A stretch of 14,857 nucleotides of DNA from CALAED01 sp937891035 (GTDB lineage: Bacteria > Actinomycetota > Actinomycetes > Streptosporangiales > Streptosporangiaceae). Positions 12,714-14,857 of the stretch are shown here, piece by piece. Made by a program: the position numbers and the translations under genes. Below the pieces are notes generated by a model, which did no database searches, was not told the DNA's origin, and saw only the letters and a list, made by a program, of their open reading frames with translations. Position 1 is the stretch's first letter. The number at the start of each line of letters is the position of its first letter. The stretch lies in the NCBI GenBank assembly GCA_035642125.1, contig DASQSZ010000481.1, positions 1 to 14,857 of the forward strand, written 5' to 3'.

Positions 12714-14857
12714 TCAGGCCGCGCCGGGGCGCATGAGGAACACGTAGTTCTTCATGATGGGGCCGAAGAAATCGTCTTTGGTGACCTTCACCACGGCCCG
12801 CCCCGCCGCGCCGTCCGCCTGCGAAACGATCTCCCAGCGCGCCGCCGGGTCGGCCGGTATCACCTCGGTGATCCGCGGCGACGCGCCCGCCGGCACCGGG
12901 ACCTGGTAGGACGCGGCGGACAGGTCGAAACCGCCGAGCGTCCGCCCCGCCACCACGATCTTGATCGACAGGGGGCCGTCGTCGGTGGGGACGTCCCGGC
13001 CGCTGAACCCCTTCCAGTAGCGCACGCAGGTGTCCCGCCACTCGCCCGCGTCGGCCTCATGGGCGGCGAGCTTCGCCTCGACCTCGGCGAAGCGGCGGGC
13101 GTCGATGGCCGGCCGCAGGGAATCCCACGCCTGCCGCATCCAGGTGACGTACTGGACGCCCATCTGGTAGCGGTAGACCAGCTCGTCCCAAAAGATCCGG
13201 CCGCTGTTCATCCGGCGGTCCCACGGCACGTGATGGAACCACATCAGCAAATTCTCCGGAACGGTGTCGATGTTCCCGTACCGCGCCGCCAGGGCGGGGA
13301 AATACTGGGCGGTGAAGTCGCTGCCCGTGGGGGAGCGGTCATAGCCGAGACCGGCGGCATCGGCCCTGTTGTAATACACCGGACTCCAGTCGGGCCGTTC
13401 GAGCACCTCCGCGGGGTTCGGGCCGTAGTGGTCGCTCGACCGGAACTGATGCCCGATGCCGAGCGGGGTCTGGTAGCTGACCAACGCCTCCCACGAGCCC
13501 ATCATCATCGTCACGATGGTCGCGACCACCTGCCGCTGGTTGCTCCAGGTCATCCGGACCCAGTCGGCCGCGACGTCCGCCGAATCCAGCGTCCAGTCCC
13601 ACGCCTGACGGCCGAAGGCGAACAGGTTCGCCTGAGCGAAATGATGCCCGGTCAGGTTGTCCGCGTTGCCCAGGTTCGCCACGCCCACGATGGCGGTATC
13701 CGACTGGTGCTGGGCCGTTCCGTCCACGATGTGGCCCACCAGGCGCTTGGGCAGCGACCGACCCCGCCCGTCGGTGGCGAAGGTGTCGGTCTTCAACACC
13801 TCCTCCCACATGGGGGCCAGGTAGCACAGCATCGTGCTTTGCCCCGTGTACTCCTGGGTGATCTGCAGCTCGATCGCCTGGTTGGTGTTCTCCATCCGGC
13901 CGAACATCGGATGGATGGGCTCACGCGCCTGAAAGTCCAGGGGACCGTTCTTGGTCTGCAAGAACACGTTGTCCGCGAAACGGCCCCGCGTCCCATCGGG
14001 CTGGGCCTCGTCGTCGATGTGGCTGAACTCCAGGTACGCCCGCTTCAACCGGTCCTCGTCCACGTCGGCGTTGTAGACGAACGTCCGCCAGTAGATCTTC
14101 ATGCCCAGCGGCGTCACCGCCGCCGCCACGCCGTTGGCGCCGTCCCCATGGTCGTCACCGAAGTCCTGCGGCCCCGGCTGCCCCTCCGAGTTGGCCTTCA
14201 CCGTGAAACCGATGAAATCGGGGATCGCATCGCGCAGCAGCCTGGCCCGCCGGTTCCACCAGCCCCTGAACTCCGCGCCCTCGGGATCGAGCTGCTCGTT
14301 GGTCAGCGTGTCCGGCGCGAACCGCGGATCCGTCGGCGCCGTGTAGTTGATCGACAGGGCGATCCTGATCCCGTACGGCCGCAGCGCGTCCGCCAGCGCC
14401 GCCTCCCGCTCGATGTAGTCCGGGGTGAGATAGACGTTATCGGCGTTGACCAGGTTGATCGTGATGCCGTTGATCCCCACCGACGCCAGCGCCCGCGCCA
14501 CCACGATGTACCGGTCGAGGATGACCGGCAGGTTCCGGCCGGCGGCGGCGCCGGTCGCCGCGAAATTGAAGATCGTTCCGTTCTCGCCGTTCAGCCCGCC
14601 CGTCCCCGTGGCGTTGTCGCCGGCGTACAGCCGCACCGTCTCCCAGTTGTTCAGATGCCGGTTGTTGACCCTGGGGGCCTCGGCGATGTCCAGCCGCGCG
14701 ATGGACCGGTGCGTCTGCAGGCGCCGCAGGAAGGCGAACGTCCCGCGCAAGGCCCCGACCTCGGTGTTGCCGGCGATCACGGTGAACCGGCCCGGCAAGC
14801 CGGACACCGACCGGATGACATAGCCGTCATCGCCGACGGCGGCCAGATCGGCGGGGG
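12714..14857 (-). CDS. aguA: GH67 alpha-glucuronidase, N-terminus beyond window edge
   Basis: Intracellular-type xylan alpha-1,2-glucuronosidase that removes (4-O-methyl)glucuronic acid from xylo-oligosaccharides. The frame is open through the right edge (reading GDDGYVIRSV before the GTG at 14807), so part of the N-terminal domain is missing; the central TIM barrel and the helical C-terminal domain are present. Diagnostic segments include NNRHLNNWETVRLYAG, GFTVKANSEGQPGPQDFG, FADNVFLQTKNGPLDFQ with AREP, and LQITQEYTG. Counting from GTG 14807, the catalytic acid is Glu208 in KANSEGQ, and the proposed base pair is Asp291 (GPLDF) and Glu319 (TQEYTG), in the family order and similar spacing. 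No signal peptide can be judged. It is tail to tail with the ABC permease gene. Transcription starts outside the window. It implies glucuronoxylan utilisation. Confidence 0.95.
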   Translation of the reverse strand, partial: PADLAAVGDDGYVIRSVSGLPGRFTVIAGNTEVGALRGTFAFLRRLQTHRSIARLDIAEAPRVNNRHLNNWETVRLYAGDNATGTGGLNGENGTIFNFAATGAAAGRNLPVILDRYIVVARALASVGINGITINLVNADNVYLTPDYIEREAALADALRPYGIRIALSINYTAPTDPRFAPDTLTNEQLDPEGAEFRGWWNRRARLLRDAIPDFIGFTVKANSEGQPGPQDFGDDHGDGANGVAAAVTPLGMKIYWRTFVYNADVDEDRLKRAYLEFSHIDDEAQPDGTRGRFADNVFLQTKNGPLDFQAREPIHPMFGRMENTNQAIELQITQEYTGQSTMLCYLAPMWEEVLKTDTFATDGRGRSLPKRLVGHIVDGTAQHQSDTAIVGVANLGNADNLTGHHFAQANLFAFGRQAWDWTLDSADVAADWVRMTWSNQRQVVATIVTMMMGSWEALVSYQTPLGIGHQFRSSDHYGPNPAEVLERPDWSPVYYNRADAAGLGYDRSPTGSDFTAQYFPALAARYGNIDTVPENLLMWFHHVPWDRRMNSGRIFWDELVYRYQMGVQYVTWMRQAWDSLRPAIDARRFAEVEAKLAAHEADAGEWRDTCVRYWKGFSGRDVPTDDGPLSIKIVVAGRTLGGFDLSAASYQVPVPAGASPRITEVIPADPAARWEIVSQADGAAGRAVVKVTKDDFFGPIMKNYVFLMRPGAA

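Overview
The window is very GC-rich DNA with strong G/C preference at third codon positions, frequent GTG starts and tightly packed or overlapping genes. Together with the gene families present this points to a high-GC actinobacterium, possibly of the Streptosporangiales/Thermomonosporaceae type (inference; no rRNA or other marker is present). No tRNA, rRNA or CRISPR array was seen.

Layout. (1) 1-1012: the C-terminal part of a tyrosine recombinase that enters from the left edge. (2) 1317-2108: a NagD-like HAD phosphatase on +, converging on a two-gene minus-strand unit (VOC-fold metalloenzyme at 3222-2752, then a BCP-type peroxiredoxin at 2703-2131). (3) 3223-5600: a disturbed region. It holds what looks like a frameshifted small gene (3565-3845), a minus-strand dienelactone-hydrolase-family protein whose nucleophile position reads Gly (4590-3865), a truncated and frameshifted serine recombinase (about 4749-5340), and a perfect tandem 11-bp repeat (5435-5456). 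(4) 5611-9268: a five-gene + operon, made of a 77-aa Cys/His-rich protein followed by frdA, frdB, frdC and frdD. Its two small membrane subunits show that this is an Escherichia coli/Mycobacterium-style quinol:fumarate reductase rather than an ordinary heme-bearing succinate dehydrogenase. (5) 9924-9244: a SAM methyltransferase whose 3' end overlaps frdD tail to tail. (6) 10832-10050 and 10918-12701: a TetR-family repressor divergent from a DrrA/DrrB-like ABC exporter, with two near-identical 18-bp sites in the shared 85-bp promoter region. (7) 12714-14857: a GH67 alpha-glucuronidase on -, missing its N-terminus at the right edge.

How the genes fit together. The Frd complex would pass electrons from menaquinol to fumarate under oxygen limitation, and the small coupled Cys protein is the least explained member of that operon. 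The TetR/ABC pair is a self-contained drug or metabolite export module. The GH67 enzyme indicates use of glucuronoxylan fragments. The intact recombinase, the recombinase remnant, the broken ORF and the repeats suggest that about 1-5.6 kb has been shaped by integration and decay, but no element boundaries can be proven from this window.
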